Below, one piece after another: positions 46,217-56,699 of a stretch of DNA of 64,000 bases. The stretch is from Juglans regia (taxonomy: Eukaryota > Streptophyta > Magnoliopsida > Fagales > Juglandaceae), in assembly GCF_001411555.2 (NCBI RefSeq), contig NC_049903.1, positions 34,282,145 through 34,346,144 of the forward strand, given 5' to 3'. The notes beneath the pieces were generated by a model. That model ran no database searches. It was not told where the DNA came from and saw only the letters and a program-made list of their open reading frames with translations. A program made the position numbers and the translations under genes. Position 1 is the stretch's first letter. Every line of letters starts with the position of its first letter.

Positions 46217-49028
46217 CCCCCCCGCAAGATGGAGAATAAAGATTAATTATTCCCATCTTGGACATATGAGCTTGCATGAGATAAGAAGGCAAAGATTTTG
46301 TAAGTAAATCAGCAAGCTGTGTCTGAGAGGCCACATGTGCAGTAGTGATGCTTCCATCTTGGATTTTATCTCGAATTAAGTGGCAATCAAGCTCGATATG
46401 TTTTGTTCGCTCGTGGAAGACCGGATTGGCTGCAATATGTAATGCAGCTTGATTGTCACAAAAGAGAAAGGCAGGCTGTGGATGATGTAGACTGAGGTCT
46501 TGCAATAAATACCGAAGCCAAGTTAACTCAGAACAAGTGGTGGCCATGGATCTGTACTCAGATTCAGCTGAAGATCGAGAGACTACATTCTGCTTCTTGG
46601 ATTTCCAAGAGATAAGTGATTGGCCTAAAAATATGCAATATCCTGTGGTGGATCGTCGGGAGTCAGGGCAAGAGGCCCAATCACTGTCACAATATGCCCT
46701 TAGCTGTATTTGAGAGGAGGAGGAGAGGAGAATGCCTTGACCAGGGGATGTTTTGAGATATCTCAAAAGCTTGTACACAGCAGCCAAATGAGGGGACATA
46801 GGCTTGTCCATGAACTGACTTAGCAATTGGACAGCAAAGCTGATATCTGGCCGTGTGATTGTGAGGTACAATAGACGGCCAATGAGTCTCCTATAAATGC
46901 TAGGATCAGAAATGGGATGGCCAGTTTCTTTGCTAAGTTTGAGATTTTGTTCCAAAGGAAGTTTTAAAGGTTTGCAACCCAACATACCCGAATCTGAAAG
47001 GATATCTAAGGCATACTTTCTTTGACATAAGTGGATGCCCTTGGATGATCTTGCAATTTCTAAACCCAAAAAATATCTTAGGCAGCCCAAGTCTCTTATT
47101 TTGAACTGAGTATTGAGAAAAGTTCGAAGAGAGGAGATGGAAGTATTTGAATTGCTAGCAACTAGGATATCATCAACATAAACTAAGATGGCAATATAGA
47201 AATCTCCTTCTTGTTTGGTAAACAAACTATAATCAGATTTGGATTGAACAAATCCAAAAGATAGAAGAGAGGATGTCAACTTAGAATTCCATTGTCTTGA
47301 AGCTTGCTTAAGGCCATAAAGACTCTTAAGGAGCTTGCACACTTGGTGAGGTTCACCCTTGGTGTATCCCGGTGGTTTTTTCATGTAAATTTCCTCAGTT
47401 AGATCACCATTCAAAAAAGCATTGTTTACATCAAAATGATGTAAAAACCAGCCTTTAATAGCTGCCACACTAATTAAAAATCTGACAGTGACCATCTTGG
47501 CTACAGGTGAGAAGGTATCAACATAATCTACACCTTCTACTTGAGTGTAACCTTTAGCTACTAATCTAGCTTTCAACCTTTCCAAAGTGCCATCAGAATT
47601 GAATTTTTCCTTGTAAACATACTTGCAATCAATTGGTCTTTTACCTGCTGGTAGATCAGTTAGTGTCCAGGTGTGGTTCGTTTCCAAAGCTGCAATTTCA
47701 GCTTCCATGGCTCTACACCAAGCAGGGTCCTTAACGGCTTGTTTGTAAGAATGAGGCTCGGTATGCAATGAAATGGAAGTGGTGAATGCTTGAAAAACAG
47801 GGTTAAATTGATGATAAGATAAACAATGAGATAAAGGGAAGGGTTTACCATTGGAAGTAAGAGCCTGCTTGGAACTTGATTGCTCATAAGGGTGCTGCAT
47901 GACATGGTGACAATGGTAATCCTTGAGATATTGGGGGGCTGTTCTAATCCGAGAGGATCTTCTAAGAGTAGGTTGTGGAGTAATGGCAGGATTTGTGAGA
48001 GGAAAAGATGAGGTTGTAGGTTCGGGTAATGAGTTGGGTTGTGTAAGTGTGTGGACAGGTGTAGGAGTAGGTGCTGGTTGGAGTGTGGAGGATTGAATTT
48101 CGGTAGTGGAGGTATGGTTGGGAGGAGTTGAAGTGCTGTGTGAGTTGTGTGAGAAAAAAGAAGGAGATGTGAGTGGTGAGAAAGGAGGATCAATTTGTGA
48201 TGTGGGAGGTGGATTGAGAGAAAAAATTGGTGATAAATCTGTGGGTGGGGAATGGTTCGAATTAATGGTGTGGAAAGGAAACACAAATTCATGAAAAATA
48301 GTATCTCTTGAAATGAAAATGGTGTTGTTTTGAATATCTAAAAGTTTATATCCTTTAATGCCAAAAGGATAGCCAATAAAAACACAAAGTCGACCTCTAG
48401 GCTGAAATTTGGTTCTGCCTTGTGAAAGAGAGGCAGCAAAACATAAAGATCCGAATACTCTCATATGAGTATAGGTTGGTTTTTGTTGAAAAAGTCTTTC
48501 ATATGGTGTCTGGTTGTTCAAAATGGGTGAGGGAAGTCTATTTATGATGTAAGTGGCTGTGAGGACAGCATGATTCCAATATTTATGGGGCAAACCAGAT
48601 TGGAAAATGAGAGCTCTAGTGACATTTAATAAATGTTGGTGTTTCCTCTCAACAATGCCATTTTGTTGAGGGGTTTCCACACAACTTCTTTGATGAATAA
48701 TGCCCTTGTTATTAAAGAATTCTTTCATTTGAAATTCAACACCATTGTCACTTCTTAAGATTTTAAGTTTCATGTTAAATTGTGTGTCAATCAAACTATA
48801 GAAAGATTCAATGCACTTGCGAGTTTCAGCCTTGGTTTTGAGTAAATAAAGCCATGTAGAACGAGAAAAATCATCCACAATAGTTAAGAAATATTTGGAA
48901 CCATCATGTGCAATAGTGGGGGAAGGTCCCCAAATATCACAGTGGATGATTTCAAATATTCTAGAAGAAGCATGAACACTATCAAGAAAAGGTAATTTGT
49001 TAAATTTTGCAAAGGACACAAAGTGCAA
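46197..49028 (-). CDS. Copia integrase, reverse transcriptase and RNase H (element B, second frame)
   Basis: Open for over 900 codons, in the frame that continues the integrase of the 50824 frame after one lost base. Integrase core: IIHCDIWGPSP, LRSDNGVEF and TPQQNGIVERKHQ supply D, D and E. Reverse transcriptase: LVAKGYTQVEGVDYVDTFSP, HHFDVNNAFLNGDL and LVYVDDILVASN, with all three Asp. RNase H: AYCDSDWASCPDSRRSTTGY, SSAESEYR and FCDNQAALHIAANP, then QLADLLTKSLPS. The coding end runs through the polypurine tract and stops inside the 3' LTR (46197-46199). There is no start codon of its own, because it should be made as part of the gag-pol polyprotein. The only defect I see is the one-base frameshift. 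Confidence 0.93.
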   Translation of the reverse strand: MHFVSFAKFNKLPFLDSVHASSRIFEIIHCDIWGPSPTIAHDGSKYFLTIVDDFSRSTWLYLLKTKAETRKCIESFYSLIDTQFNMKLKILRSDNGVEFQMKEFFNNKGIIHQRSCVETPQQNGIVERKHQHLLNVTRALIFQSGLPHKYWNHAVLTATYIINRLPSPILNNQTPYERLFQQKPTYTHMRVFGSLCFAASLSQGRTKFQPRGRLCVFIGYPFGIKGYKLLDIQNNTIFISRDTIFHEFVFPFHTINSNHSPPTDLSPIFSLNPPPTSQIDPPFSPLTSPSFFSHNSHSTSTPPNHTSTTEIQSSTLQPAPTPTPVHTLTQPNSLPEPTTSSFPLTNPAITPQPTLRRSSRIRTAPQYLKDYHCHHVMQHPYEQSSSKQALTSNGKPFPLSHCLSYHQFNPVFQAFTTSISLHTEPHSYKQAVKDPAWCRAMEAEIAALETNHTWTLTDLPAGKRPIDCKYVYKEKFNSDGTLERLKARLVAKGYTQVEGVDYVDTFSPVAKMVTVRFLISVAAIKGWFLHHFDVNNAFLNGDLTEEIYMKKPPGYTKGEPHQVCKLLKSLYGLKQASRQWNSKLTSSLLSFGFVQSKSDYSLFTKQEGDFYIAILVYVDDILVASNSNTSISSLRTFLNTQFKIRDLGCLRYFLGLEIARSSKGIHLCQRKYALDILSDSGMLGCKPLKLPLEQNLKLSKETGHPISDPSIYRRLIGRLLYLTITRPDISFAVQLLSQFMDKPMSPHLAAVYKLLRYLKTSPGQGILLSSSSQIQLRAYCDSDWASCPDSRRSTTGYCIFLGQSLISWKSKKQNVVSRSSAESEYRSMATTCSELTWLRYLLQDLSLHHPQPAFLFCDNQAALHIAANPVFHERTKHIELDCHLIRDKIQDGSITTAHVASQTQLADLLTKSLPSYLMQAHMSKMGIINLYSPSCGGVLDDKG

Positions 49029-50824
49029 GGTATTTCATTAGTAAAAGATCTGTGAGTGTTTACAGGGAGATCATGAATTAATTGAAGCCTATTTTTGGAT
49101 AAGTGACCTAGGCGACAATGCCATAGGTTGTATGGTGTGATATTCTGTGTAACAGAAGCAGAAAATGTGGGATTTGTGTGTGGTTTGTGTTTATAAATGG
49201 AAAGGTAATTGGTGAGGGCAGTAGGTGGCACGGTAGAACAATGAAAATGGTAGAGTCCATGCAGCAGGTCACCCTTCCCAATCGTTGTCCAAGAAGGTAG
49301 GTCCTGAATAAAACAGTGAGAAGAAAAGAAGAGGAAACAACAATTATTTGATTTTGTCAGCTTTGGCACAGAAATTAAATTGAAATTGAAGGAAGGAACA
49401 CAAAGAACTTCTGTGAGAATAATAGTATTGGATAAATGGACTGTCCCAACATGTGTCACAGATGCTGAACTTCCATTGGGAAGCTTAACAGAGTATGAAA
49501 CCGTGGAGTGAATAGAAGAAAACAAGGAGGTGCTACAAACCATGTGGTCTGTAGCACCAGTGTCAATTATCCAATTTGTGTTTGATGAATTCAAAGAAGC
49601 ATGTGTGTGTGTTGAAAAGCAACTAAGTATACCAGACATGTTGGATTGGGAGGGTCCTGGATTTGATGAACTGGAATGCAGAACATTAGCCGAGATAGGG
49701 TCCTGCGGTTGAAGTAGAGCTAGCAGCTGCTGATATTGGAGCTTTGTTAAACCCACCTTATCCTCACCACCACCAACAGATTCAGGAGCAATAGAAAGGT
49801 TAGCATGAGAACTATGAGGCTGTTTGGTGTGGAATTTGTGACCCGGGGGATATCCATTAAGCTTATAGCATTTCTCAATAGAGTGACCGAGCATATTGCA
49901 ATGGGTACAAAGGGGAGGGTCGGCATTTCCAAGTTTGAAACAATTTTCCACAGTGTGACCTGAGATCTTGCAGTGAGTGCAATAGGGGCGATCTTTTCTG
50001 GGGTTGGGTTGATTTGTGGGAGATGATTTTGAAGGAGTATACGGTTTCTTGACAGCAAGGGCTAGGGTTTCAGAAGGTTGGGAATGGGAAGTGATTCGGT
50101 GGTGGCGCTCTTGTTGCTGTACAAGGGAAAAAACTTTGGAAACAGGGGGAAGGGGGTCTAATAGCATGATCTGATCACGAATTGGAGAATAGCTATCATT
50201 CAAACCCATCAAAAATTGAAGAACACAATCCCGTTGGGATCGGTCCAAAAAAATCTTCATAGTGCCACAAGAACAAGTGGGGAGGGGGTCATAAATTGCC
50301 ATTTCATCCCAAAGAGTTTTGAGATTGCTATTATAGATGCTTACCGAGTCATTTTCTTGGGAAAGAGAAGCCAAAGCTTTCTTTAATTGGAAGATTCGGG
50401 GCCCATTTTGGTGAGACAGCCGCTCATGAAGATCCATCCAAATTTCGTAGGCATCGTCGACAAAGGCAACACTGGATTTGAGAGAGGTAGTGATGGAGTT
50501 TTGAATCCATGACACTACCATGTCGTTGCATCGATTCCAGAGATCGATTAAAGGACCAGCGGGAAAATTGGGTTTGGTTAAGGTGCCGTCGATGAAACCT
50601 AGCTTATTCTTAGCGCGTAAGGCACGTTTCATCGAGCGGGACCAGGTTGTGTAATTTTCGGTAGTGAGTAGATCTGCGACAAGGGTGATTGAAGGACTAT
50701 CGCCGTGATCTAATCGGTAAGGATTTGTAGGATCTGCAAGATTGAGATATCGGGAGGGAGGGTTTGTAAGGGGATTTGAGTGGGTTGGTGAATTGGGTGG
50801 AGTATGTGATTCGGAGAACTCCAT
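48884..50824 (-). CDS. Copia gag, protease and start of integrase (element B, first frame)
   Basis: Open for 646 codons from ATG 50824, 14 bases after the primer-binding region. The gag core (about residues 25-230) includes LWNRCNDMVVSWIQ and IFQLKKALASLSQ. Two CCHC knuckles follow, CTHCKISGHTVENC and CTHCNMLGHSIEKC; most Copia gags have one. Protease has the active-site WIIDTGATDHM (about residue 425). The integrase zinc region HCRLGHLSKNRL..CTLC is kept up to the frameshift at about 49010/49011. The last 45 or so residues are out of frame with the family. It should make gag and protease as it stands, but the natural polyprotein is broken. Confidence 0.93.
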   Translation of the reverse strand: MEFSESHTPPNSPTHSNPLTNPPSRYLNLADPTNPYRLDHGDSPSITLVADLLTTENYTTWSRSMKRALRAKNKLGFIDGTLTKPNFPAGPLIDLWNRCNDMVVSWIQNSITTSLKSSVAFVDDAYEIWMDLHERLSHQNGPRIFQLKKALASLSQENDSVSIYNSNLKTLWDEMAIYDPLPTCSCGTMKIFLDRSQRDCVLQFLMGLNDSYSPIRDQIMLLDPLPPVSKVFSLVQQQERHHRITSHSQPSETLALAVKKPYTPSKSSPTNQPNPRKDRPYCTHCKISGHTVENCFKLGNADPPLCTHCNMLGHSIEKCYKLNGYPPGHKFHTKQPHSSHANLSIAPESVGGGEDKVGLTKLQYQQLLALLQPQDPISANVLHSSSSNPGPSQSNMSGILSCFSTHTHASLNSSNTNWIIDTGATDHMVCSTSLFSSIHSTVSYSVKLPNGSSASVTHVGTVHLSNTIILTEVLCVPSFNFNLISVPKLTKSNNCCFLFFSSHCFIQDLPSWTTIGKGDLLHGLYHFHCSTVPPTALTNYLSIYKHKPHTNPTFSASVTQNITPYNLWHCRLGHLSKNRLQLIHDLPVNTHRSFTNEIPCTLCPLQNLTNYLFLIVFMLLLEYLKSSTVIFGDLPPLLHMMVPNIS

Positions 50825-50851
50825 TTTGCTCTCAATGGCTCTTAGATACCA

Positions 50852-51131
50852 TGTAAGTTATTGGTAACAAGAAGAAAACAGAGAGCGTTTGGAGGTTCTG
50901 GAAAAGAATTCCTCTGTATTTTTGATACTGTTTTCTTACATACAGCAAGATAGAATCCGTAGCATATATACCCAGTGGAGCTCTAACAAACTAACAGAAA
51001 GTAAAGCAAATATTAACAAACTTGCAGAAAGTAAAGGGAACATGTATTTACAGCTGTGTATAATAAAGAATAAAGAATAAAAATATAAACATAAAACGAC
51101 ATGTAGCTTATTTATCCTTTATCGTCTAACA
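50852..51131 (-). repeat. 5' LTR of Copia element B
   Basis: 280 bp, identical to the 3' LTR by eye. A TATATAC motif and AATAAAG-type signals lie within it. Confidence 0.96.
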
Positions 51132-51136
51132 GTGTA

Positions 51137-51755
51137 TTCATAGGTTTGAAGAGAGCCTACCAGCTCTCAAGTCCTTATATTATCTAAGTCCTTACTCTTC
51201 CGTATTGTTGTGCCCTTGGATCTATACCTTTCTAGTAAAGATCTTATGACTTTTCTAACTATCCTATTTTCAATGATCTTTTCACCTAGATTAAAACTTG
51301 AATTTACTATATCATTGAGTCTAGTATAAAAATCATCGAAATTCTTATCGTCTAGCATTTTTATTTCTTCAAATCTAGTGTGCAACATCTGAAGTTTAGA
51401 AGCTTTTACTAATCTAGTTCCTTCATGAGTGACTTCTAATATGCTCCATGCATCGTTGGCAATTTCACACATCAATTATTCTCTTAAATTCTTTAGAATA
51501 AATAGCCATAAAGATTGCATTTAATCATTTACTATTCTAATTACACTCATTGATCTAATCTTAAGACCAGCTATTGATATCTTTGGGAACTTCTACACCC
51601 CAAACAATTGAGATAGGTCTTTTCCATCCTTTTTCTACGATCACCTACACTCATTCATCTATAGACTTAAGAAAAGGTTTCTTTCGATCTTTCCAAAAGG
51701 CATATTTGCTACCATCAAAGTCAGGGGCTAACGAAAGGTATTGGGATCTACCCAT
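51137..51755 (-). pseudogene. N-terminal part of element C gag
   Basis: The minus-strand ATG at 51755 begins MGRSQYLSLAPDFDGSKYAF followed by W, the usual DUF4219-like start of Copia gag. A better-kept UBN2-like block (51475-51167) has ANDAWSILEVTHEGTRLVKA and FEEIKMLDDKNFDDFYTRLN. Stops occur in between. The frame is cut at 51137 by element B and resumes at 45936. Confidence 0.75.
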
Positions 51756-51821
51756 TTTAACCACCTAATGCAAGATCATACTCAAGATCTAAATCCTAGT
51801 GAGCTACGCTCGGATACCAAT

Positions 51822-52519
51822 TGAAAAAATAAAGGTTCAGATCCCAAATACACCTAGAGGGGTGAATAGGTGTTTTCTAAATTTACTGGACTATTTAATT
51901 TACAATTAATCAATCAAATCACAGTAAATAATTAGCATATCAATTTTGGTAACGAAATGGAAACTCATTTGAATAACGTCTTCAAAATCTCAAACCACTC
52001 CGAGTGTGGGTCACTACCTAAAATCCACTATAGAAATTAAGGTTGTTGCAACCAATTTAGAAACACTTACAAGAGCCTTGAGATAACTAAATCTGCCTTA
52101 CAACACCATGAGTATCCCACTCAGTCTCTACGCGATGGCAGCTCTGGACCACCGACCTTTCTATAATTTTACCATGAGCATCAACTCTATCTATGCACCT
52201 AAGCATTTTCAGAAGTCCTTTCAAGAGGTCTATTTATCAAGAGAGAATCAATATTCGATGCGCAACAAGTCTCCTTAGGGTTTTCTCTCAAGAATACAAT
52301 GAATATGACAACTCCGGCCTCTCTCCACGACCTAGAAATTGTGCATATTATTCTATATATACTTAGGATTTAAGTAGACCACTTAGAGAGTCCAAAGCCT
52401 AATGAAAAAGTGAATGACTGAATTTTCGCTCGATCAAATTGTGGAGGAGGTGTTGAGCGAACTTTTTGTGCAGCTGTTTTGACTCCATAAACGTTAGAAT
52501 TTGAAGATCCTTGTAAAAA
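51822..52519 (-). repeat. 5' LTR of element C (approximate edges)
   Basis: The counterpart of 43390-44091, next to the primer-binding site at 51808-51819. Its outer edge lies only five bases from the CACTA terminus at 52525. Confidence 0.75.
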
Positions 52520-53419
52520 TGATCCACTACAAGAAAAATAGCTTTTTGAGTTGCCTAAAATTGTCACAAAAAGCATGATCATAGTCGCAATTACTTTTTA
52601 GCGTCGTTTACGAATCGACGTAAGATGGTCGGTAATACTAAGTCTCAAAAAGATTTTAGCGTTGAAATTAAATATGTCACAAAAATGTGTACATTGGTGG
52701 CAAAATTGGTCACAACAAATAAAGGACAAGAGCGGCACAAAAGAATTTCCAAACATTAAAAAAGCACTATTTACGATTAACTATATTGCCGCAAATAGTC
52801 TCCAATGTCGTCACAAAAATGTAGCTACCATAGTTAATTATTGCCGATAGAAGTTTTTCCGCCTTTTCTTTGTCGCCGCAAAAATGTCGTCGCACAAATT
52901 TGTTTTGGTCGCTAATACTTATTTGCGTCGATTAAGATTGATGTAAATAAATATTTGTTACAAAAAAAAGTTCTAATGAACATATATCGCAAGAAATAGT
53001 ATGTTACAAAATACAAAAAATAGTATCGAAAAAAATACATAAAAATAGTACACATCTTACATTATATTACAATTCATAAAGCAATTACACAAAGTACTTT
53101 TATATTCTAAGCAATTACATTATATTACAATCCATAAAAGCAATTATATACATTAGATTACAATCCATTAAGCAATTACATTATATTCTAAGTATGCGAC
53201 TTTAGACTTCTCATGGCACATCAAAGTATAAAACTTGTAAGCATGTATTATCAAGTATAAAATACTAGTAGAAATCTTTGTATTGGGTTCCTGCAAAAAT
53301 ATTCGATGTTACCCTCAAATCACTATAAAACAAAAATTCTAAAGATGTCAAGAGGAAATGAAAGGACGAAGGCAAGAAGTATGTATATGAAATGTCCATC
53401 TAAACTCAAGAAGCATAAA

Positions 53420-55839
53420 ACAATTCTTTTTTTCTTTTTTTCTTTTCATAAAAGGAGGGCAGAACCTCCAGACTTTATTGAGTGCCCTCACTTATGGAGC
53501 AGGAAAACCATAGATACCAAGACACTAAAATGAAATAACATCACCACTATAAACAAACACAATAAGCACTTTAAAACCAAAATCTCAAATAAGGAAGACC
53601 TAATTATCCGTTTTAAGTAATCATTTTAAAAGAAAATGAAGATCTAAAAAATTATTCCAAATGCAACTACAACCATTAGCACCCATGTGTGCCAAAAAGT
53701 CCACCGGAGCATTACATTGCCTATAAACGTGTGAAATTGTAAAATCTAAACCTGCCAAAATAGAAAGAATTTCCTCCCAAAAATCTTTAAAGTACCAAAG
53801 ACCATAATGTAAGTCCTTAATCCATTGAACCACAATCATTGAGTCCAGCTCCAAGGCAACATGCACAAGTCCCAAGTTTGCAATAATGCATAAGCCATGT
53901 AGAAGACCCATTCCTTTAGCCAGGTTATTAGAACCATGCTTCAGATCAATCGCAAAATTAGTAATAAGATCACCATGTACATTCGGAATCACTCCTCCTG
54001 CACCAGATTTGACTGCGTTATTCAATGCACTACCATTAACATTCAATTTTAGTCTCCCCTCCAAAGGTTTATGCCAATGCACTACCTACACACTTTTTCT
54101 TTTTATTGGATTAATGAGAATGTCAAGGCTACGTAGAATAATTTCATCACTGCATAACAAAGAAGATCCAACTTTAATCTTCTCACCAACCCAACCAATC
54201 CAATATTTGATGGACCACCACACCGAATCAACTTATTCCTTGATATCCTCCATGCGACTTTTACATCTTCGAAGCCACAACCGCCAAGAGATAATCAAAG
54301 GAATTAAAGCAAATAATTGACCCATTTGTGATTCTTCCGCTTTTTTTTTTTTTTTTTTTGCCTTTTGAAACCACACATTCATAATTTCTCTCCAACTATT
54401 TCCAGGAAAATAATTCAATGCCACTTGTATGGCAGCTCTTTTCCAAATTTCAGTAGCAAACATCTCCCAAAGCCAAAACATGATTTTGGTCTTCATATCC
54501 TCCAAACTCACAACAATCACATTTAGAGACAATGGGGATACCCACTCTATTTAACCTATCATAACACTAAGAACATTATGGAAAGCTTTCCAAATCATCA
54601 CCAAAATATTTTTTGGAAGACAAGGATGTCATACCCAATCAGCCCATTGCATCTTAGGTGCTCGAATACGAAGAATATCTCAAGCACTCTTAATGGAAAA
54701 TGAACCATCCAAATTACCCTTCCAAACCAAAATATCATCACCTATTTTGGCTCTCCCAAGAGTACGTAAAACATCTTCTAATTTTTCAATCCCCAATAAA
54801 CTTTGAATAAGGTTTATATCCCATCCATCATCCAATTTACAATCCTTTACTCTTAGAGTGGGACAATCTGAAACTTGATAGCTATCACATAAATGACAAT
54901 TTTCTAACCACGGGTCCCTCCAAAAAGAAATGTCACCATTCTTGATTCTCCTCCTGGAATTTTTAAGAATGTCCGACACATAAGAGAGGACCATCTTCCA
55001 AAAGCAACTTCCACTTCCCCGCTTAATAAGAGAGATATGATTATTTTTTACATAGCACGAAAAAATTGGACCAAAGAGAAGTACATTTTATCAATTTCCA
55101 TGCAAATTTCATATGGAGAGATTTTTGCACATCATGAAGATTCAGCAAACCAAGACCTCCTGCTTGACATGGAATGCTCATCTTTGCCCAAGCACACCAC
55201 TGTTTTTTTGGCTTACATCTTTCATTCCCCAAAAAAACAAGCTCATGCATTTGTGGATGGACTTGATCACCGAAATAGAGACTTGAATAATAGATAACAA
55301 ATGGATCGGCACACTAGCCAGAACATGTTTAATCAATAGCAATTAAGCTCCATTAGATAGTAAATGATTTTGCCAACCCCCTATACGCTTCCTTATTCGA
55401 TCCACCAAATCTTCTAAATGTATAACTTTCAAACGACCAGAGATAATAGGTGCCCCAAGATATTTAAAAGGTACATTTCCTTCACTAAAACCAGTTATTC
55501 AAAGAATGCCACGTCTTCGATGAGGAGTGATATTTTTAGAAAAAATAATGGAAGACTTGTCTTTGCTCACACTTTGACCCGACTAGGCCCCATAAGTTTC
55601 AAGAACTTCATTAATACCCCGCATGGATCTCTTTCCCTTTGGCAAAAATAACAATATCATTAACATAAAGAAGATGAGAAATAAGGGGAGTACCTCTAGG
55701 ATGAAAGAAATGACCAATCTTGCCATCTTGAAACGCCTTCTTTAACAAATGGGAAAAAATTTCCTCTACCATAATGAAAAGATATGGAGAAATGGGGTTA
55801 CCTTGCCTCAATCCATGACCACCTTATAAATAACGTGAT
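53420..55839 (-). mobile_element. 5'-truncated LINE (L1-type) inside the CACTA element
   Basis: On the minus strand the order is reverse transcriptase (from about 55811), zf-RVT region, RNase H, then an A-rich end (plus-strand TTCTTTTTTTCTTTTTTTC, about 53424-53442). The start lies in the middle of the RT domain, so it is 5'-truncated as LINEs often are. AGCATAAA occurs on both sides (53412-53419 and 55840-55847) and could be the target duplication, though about six non-A bases separate it from the A-rich end. It is inserted in the middle of the CACTA relic. Confidence 0.7.
53621..55811 (-). pseudogene. LINE reverse transcriptase, zf-RVT and RNase H relic
   Basis: RT part: MRQGNPISPYLFIMVEE and LLYVNDIVIFAKG (55811-55620). 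The catalytic ADD box reads VND, so one Asp is lost. The later RT end has ERCKPKKQWCAWAKM and GGLGLLNLHDVQKS (55220-55090). The zf-RVT segment includes SFWRDPWLE and SVGDDILVWKGN-like sequence (54990-54690) and a second piece at 54532-54240. The RNase H (54082-53621) keeps ELDSMIVVQWI and YRQCNAPVDFLAH. However, its first Asp is Asn (LNVNGS) and the Glu position is Lys (NLAKGMGLLHGL). Frame breaks separate the pieces. It is inactive. Confidence 0.88.
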
Positions 55840-56699
55840 AGCATAAATATGTATACATGACATAAGACTAAAAACTAAAAAAAAAATCTCATTTACATAT
55901 AATCCATGCACAAGTGATTTTATTTTCTCAGTTTTCTCCTCAAAGTTATACTTCTACAAAGATGATGATCCAAATAGTATTAGTTCCTTGACTATGATGT
56001 AGGGTGCTAGTTATGATCATACTAAAATGAATAATCGACACTAGTAACACAACTTACGATTATATACTACATTTTGTAACAATTTCACATCCAAGCAAGA
56101 TCAAATACAAGACTCACAATTCTATATTATACATAAACAAAAGGTATTAGCCCAAAGGTCCCATATATTCATACCTACAACAAGAACAAGACAGACGAAC
56201 TTGTGCAATTAAATCAGTAATCATAGACAAATATAGAAATTAGAAGAACTACATATTCATACTAAAACCTAAAGCTATCGTGAAAATTTTAAACTAACGT
56301 GAGAAACTCATGAATAAGCTAAGATAGAATAAATTGCACCAATGGCAAGGAAATCACTACTGGAGCAATGGCTAACGAAAACCGTGATGACTTGATTAAT
56401 TTGACAATGATATTACTACTTATCTAAAACAAATATGGACAATGATATTACTATATAAGAAAAATTAAGAAAATGAGGGAGTGAAGGTGAAGGGGTTAGG
56501 CTTTTTCATATATTCAAAGTATAAACCTTTGTGCTAGGTTACCATCATTGTGCTCATAATTTTTAAAACAACATACAAAAAAAATGACAAAAAATAGATA
56601 GCATGATACCTAAGCATTTGCCAAATAATTTAAAACCATGTATTCAAATTGAAAAGCAATTCACATTTGCTAAAATTTGTAAGAAATTTCAATAAAATG

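Larger units (their letters stand above)
45937..51131 (-). mobile_element. Copia element B, very young, identical LTRs
   Basis: A 5,195-bp minus-strand element. LTRs at 45937-46216 (3') and 50852-51131 (5') are both 280 bp, and I see no difference between them. Both flanks are GTGTA (45932-45936 and 51132-51136), a perfect 5-bp target duplication. The primer-binding site, TGGTATC then TAAGAGC on the minus strand, lies behind the 5' LTR (50838-50851), and a G-rich tract (46217-46223, minus GCGGGGGGG) precedes the 3' LTR. Gag-protease-integrase-RT-RNase H are all present with catalytic residues kept; one frameshift interrupts integrase. It inserted into the gag of element C. Confidence 0.96.
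43390..52519 (-). mobile_element. Element C: gag-only (TR-GAG-like) Copia element, split by element B
   Basis: The 3' LTR is about 43390-44091 and the 5' LTR about 51822-52519 (702 and 698 bp). They are clearly related but well diverged: shared runs include TACAATTAATCAATCAAATC and ACACTTACAAGA.CCTTGA, and several unshared segments occur. A primer-binding site (minus TGGTATCCGAGC) is at 51808-51819. Without the B insertion the internal part is only about 2.5 kb. It encodes gag with a CCHC knuckle and a coiled-coil extension, and no protease, integrase, RT or RNase H. That is the layout of non-autonomous TR-GAG elements. LTR edges are approximate and no target duplication was found. Confidence 0.75.

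Noticed and set aside
47660..48292. 210-codon open frame overlapping pol of element B
   Set aside because: It is an alternative frame of the Pro/Ser/Thr-rich linker between integrase and RT; low-complexity codons leave shifted frames open.
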